Both the position numbers and the translations under genes were made by a program. Shown one piece after another: positions 63,514 to 64,000 of a stretch of 64,000 nt of DNA (positions are counted from its first letter, which is position 1; every line of letters begins with the position of its first letter). Origin of the DNA: Gordonia sp. SL306 (lineage in GTDB: Bacteria; Actinomycetota; Actinomycetes; Mycobacteriales; Mycobacteriaceae). The notes under the pieces are model-generated. The model worked only from the letters and a program-made list of their open reading frames with translations. It had not been told where the DNA came from and made no database searches. The DNA lies in NCBI RefSeq assembly GCF_026625785.1, contig NZ_CP113063.1, positions 3,844,001 through 3,908,000 of the forward strand, read 5' to 3'.

Positions 63514-64000
63514 TCAGATCAGGTGTGCGCCACGGCCCGGTCGCACCCGACGAACCGTCGGGGCGGGATGTCCGGCGGCGGTGATCGCCGCGGGCAGGTC
63601 GGCGCAGATCCGTTCCGCTGCGTCGGCGGGTGCCAATGCGATCACGGATCCGCCGAATCCACCGCCCGTCATCCGCGCGCCGTGGGCGCCGAACTGCTGC
63701 GCGGTGACCGCGATGAGGTCGATGTGGGGAGTCGTGATCTCGAAGTCGTCGCGCATCGAGTCGTGTGAGGCATTCATGAGTTCGCCGACCGCAGCGAAGT
63801 CCGCGGCCCGCAAGGCGGACGCGGCCGCGAGGACCCGCGCATTCTCGGTCAGGATGTGGCGTGCGCGAACCCGGTTCAGCCCTTCTGGCAGACCTTTCCA
63901 CGCATCGTCGGCCGCCTCACGCAGCGATGCGACGCCGAGTTCGGCTGCTGCGGCCTCGCACGACGTACGCCTCGCCGCATACTCGCCTGCGGCGTGCCGG
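63514..64000 (-). CDS. galK: Galactokinase, C-terminal part (5' end outside window)
   Basis: About 161 residues in frame to the right edge: YAARRTSCEAAAAELGVASL, NRVRARHILTENARVLAAAS, ELMNASHDSMRDDFEITTPH and the ATP-site motif GARMTGGGFGGSVIAL. GHMP kinase that phosphorylates galactose for the Leloir pathway. The N-terminus with the GALK signature lies beyond the window. Convergent with the mutarotase gene, 9 nt apart. Confidence 0.93.
   Translation of the reverse strand, partial: RHAAGEYAARRTSCEAAAAELGVASLREAADDAWKGLPEGLNRVRARHILTENARVLAAASALRAADFAAVGELMNASHDSMRDDFEITTPHIDLIAVTAQQFGAHGARMTGGGFGGSVIALAPADAAERICADLPAAITAAGHPAPTVRRVRPGRGAHLI

Overview
The window is high-GC actinobacterial DNA from a mycolic-acid lineage (order Mycobacteriales); the overall picture fits Gordonia or a close relative. 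The reasons are two tandem MspA-type outer-membrane porins, a mycothiol-type DinB/MDMPI protein, heavy use of GTG and TTG starts, no CCA encoded in the tRNA gene, and a gene order that follows the Mycobacterium tuberculosis block mprB-pepD-moaB2-mscL ... ruc-fthC-galU-moeA1(glp)-rimJ-glpR ... pmt/rsmI-pabB-metG-tatD-rpfB-ksgA-ispE, with local insertions. The genus is an inference; no rRNA or typing gene is present.

Layout. 1-3.2 kb: end of the envelope-stress kinase MprB, the HtrA-like protease PepD, MoaB2 and a small conserved protein. 3.2-5.0 kb: two MspA porins behind a long structured leader. 5.1-12.5 kb: a multidrug-type ABC exporter, two unlisted Pro/Arg-rich miniproteins ending in Phe-Phe-Gly-Ser, MscL, a SAF-domain protein, NhaA and an alanine/glycine:cation symporter. 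12.6-19 kb: the Ruc chaperone behind a CIRCE (HrcA) site, folate cyclo-ligase, GalU, the MoeA-like Glp, RimJ, a SIMPL protein and the acidic membrane receptor GlpR. 19-28 kb: tRNA-Ala(CGC), an FBP-domain protein, a DEAD-box helicase, AzlC/AzlD with a divergent regulator, an MDMPI-fold protein, and an AurF-type diiron oxygenase paired with FprB. 28-33 kb: a CPA1 antiporter, then a zinc-starvation block: zinc-free ribosomal proteins L28, L33 (broken), S14 and S18 diverging from a CobW-like protein and L31B, with two Zur-like sites between. 33-42 kb: universal stress protein, SoxR behind its own operator, patatin phospholipase, MFS, arginine deiminase, GntR, BCCT carrier, protein O-mannosyltransferase. 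42-51 kb: RsmI, GAF regulator, PabB, MetG, an AbiEi/nuclease-like gene sitting between two copies of a 58-nt hairpin, GH65 phosphorylase plus beta-phosphoglucomutase-like HAD. 51-64 kb: PhzF, TatD, RpfB-KsgA-IspE, a secreted GH25 lysozyme, a frameshifted lipase, a frameshifted endonuclease-like gene, an IS30-family element, an Uup-type ABC-F ATPase, aldose epimerase and the end of GalK.

The most notable items not explained by ordinary annotation are: the two FFGS miniproteins beside mscL; a dispersed family of 21-bp-period intergenic repeats (five tracts, two of them bracketing the IS30 element); the pair of 27-4-27 hairpins on either side of the AbiEi-like gene; a nonsense codon in the zinc-free L33 gene followed directly by GTG; and three broken genes in all, which may reflect real decay or consensus errors.
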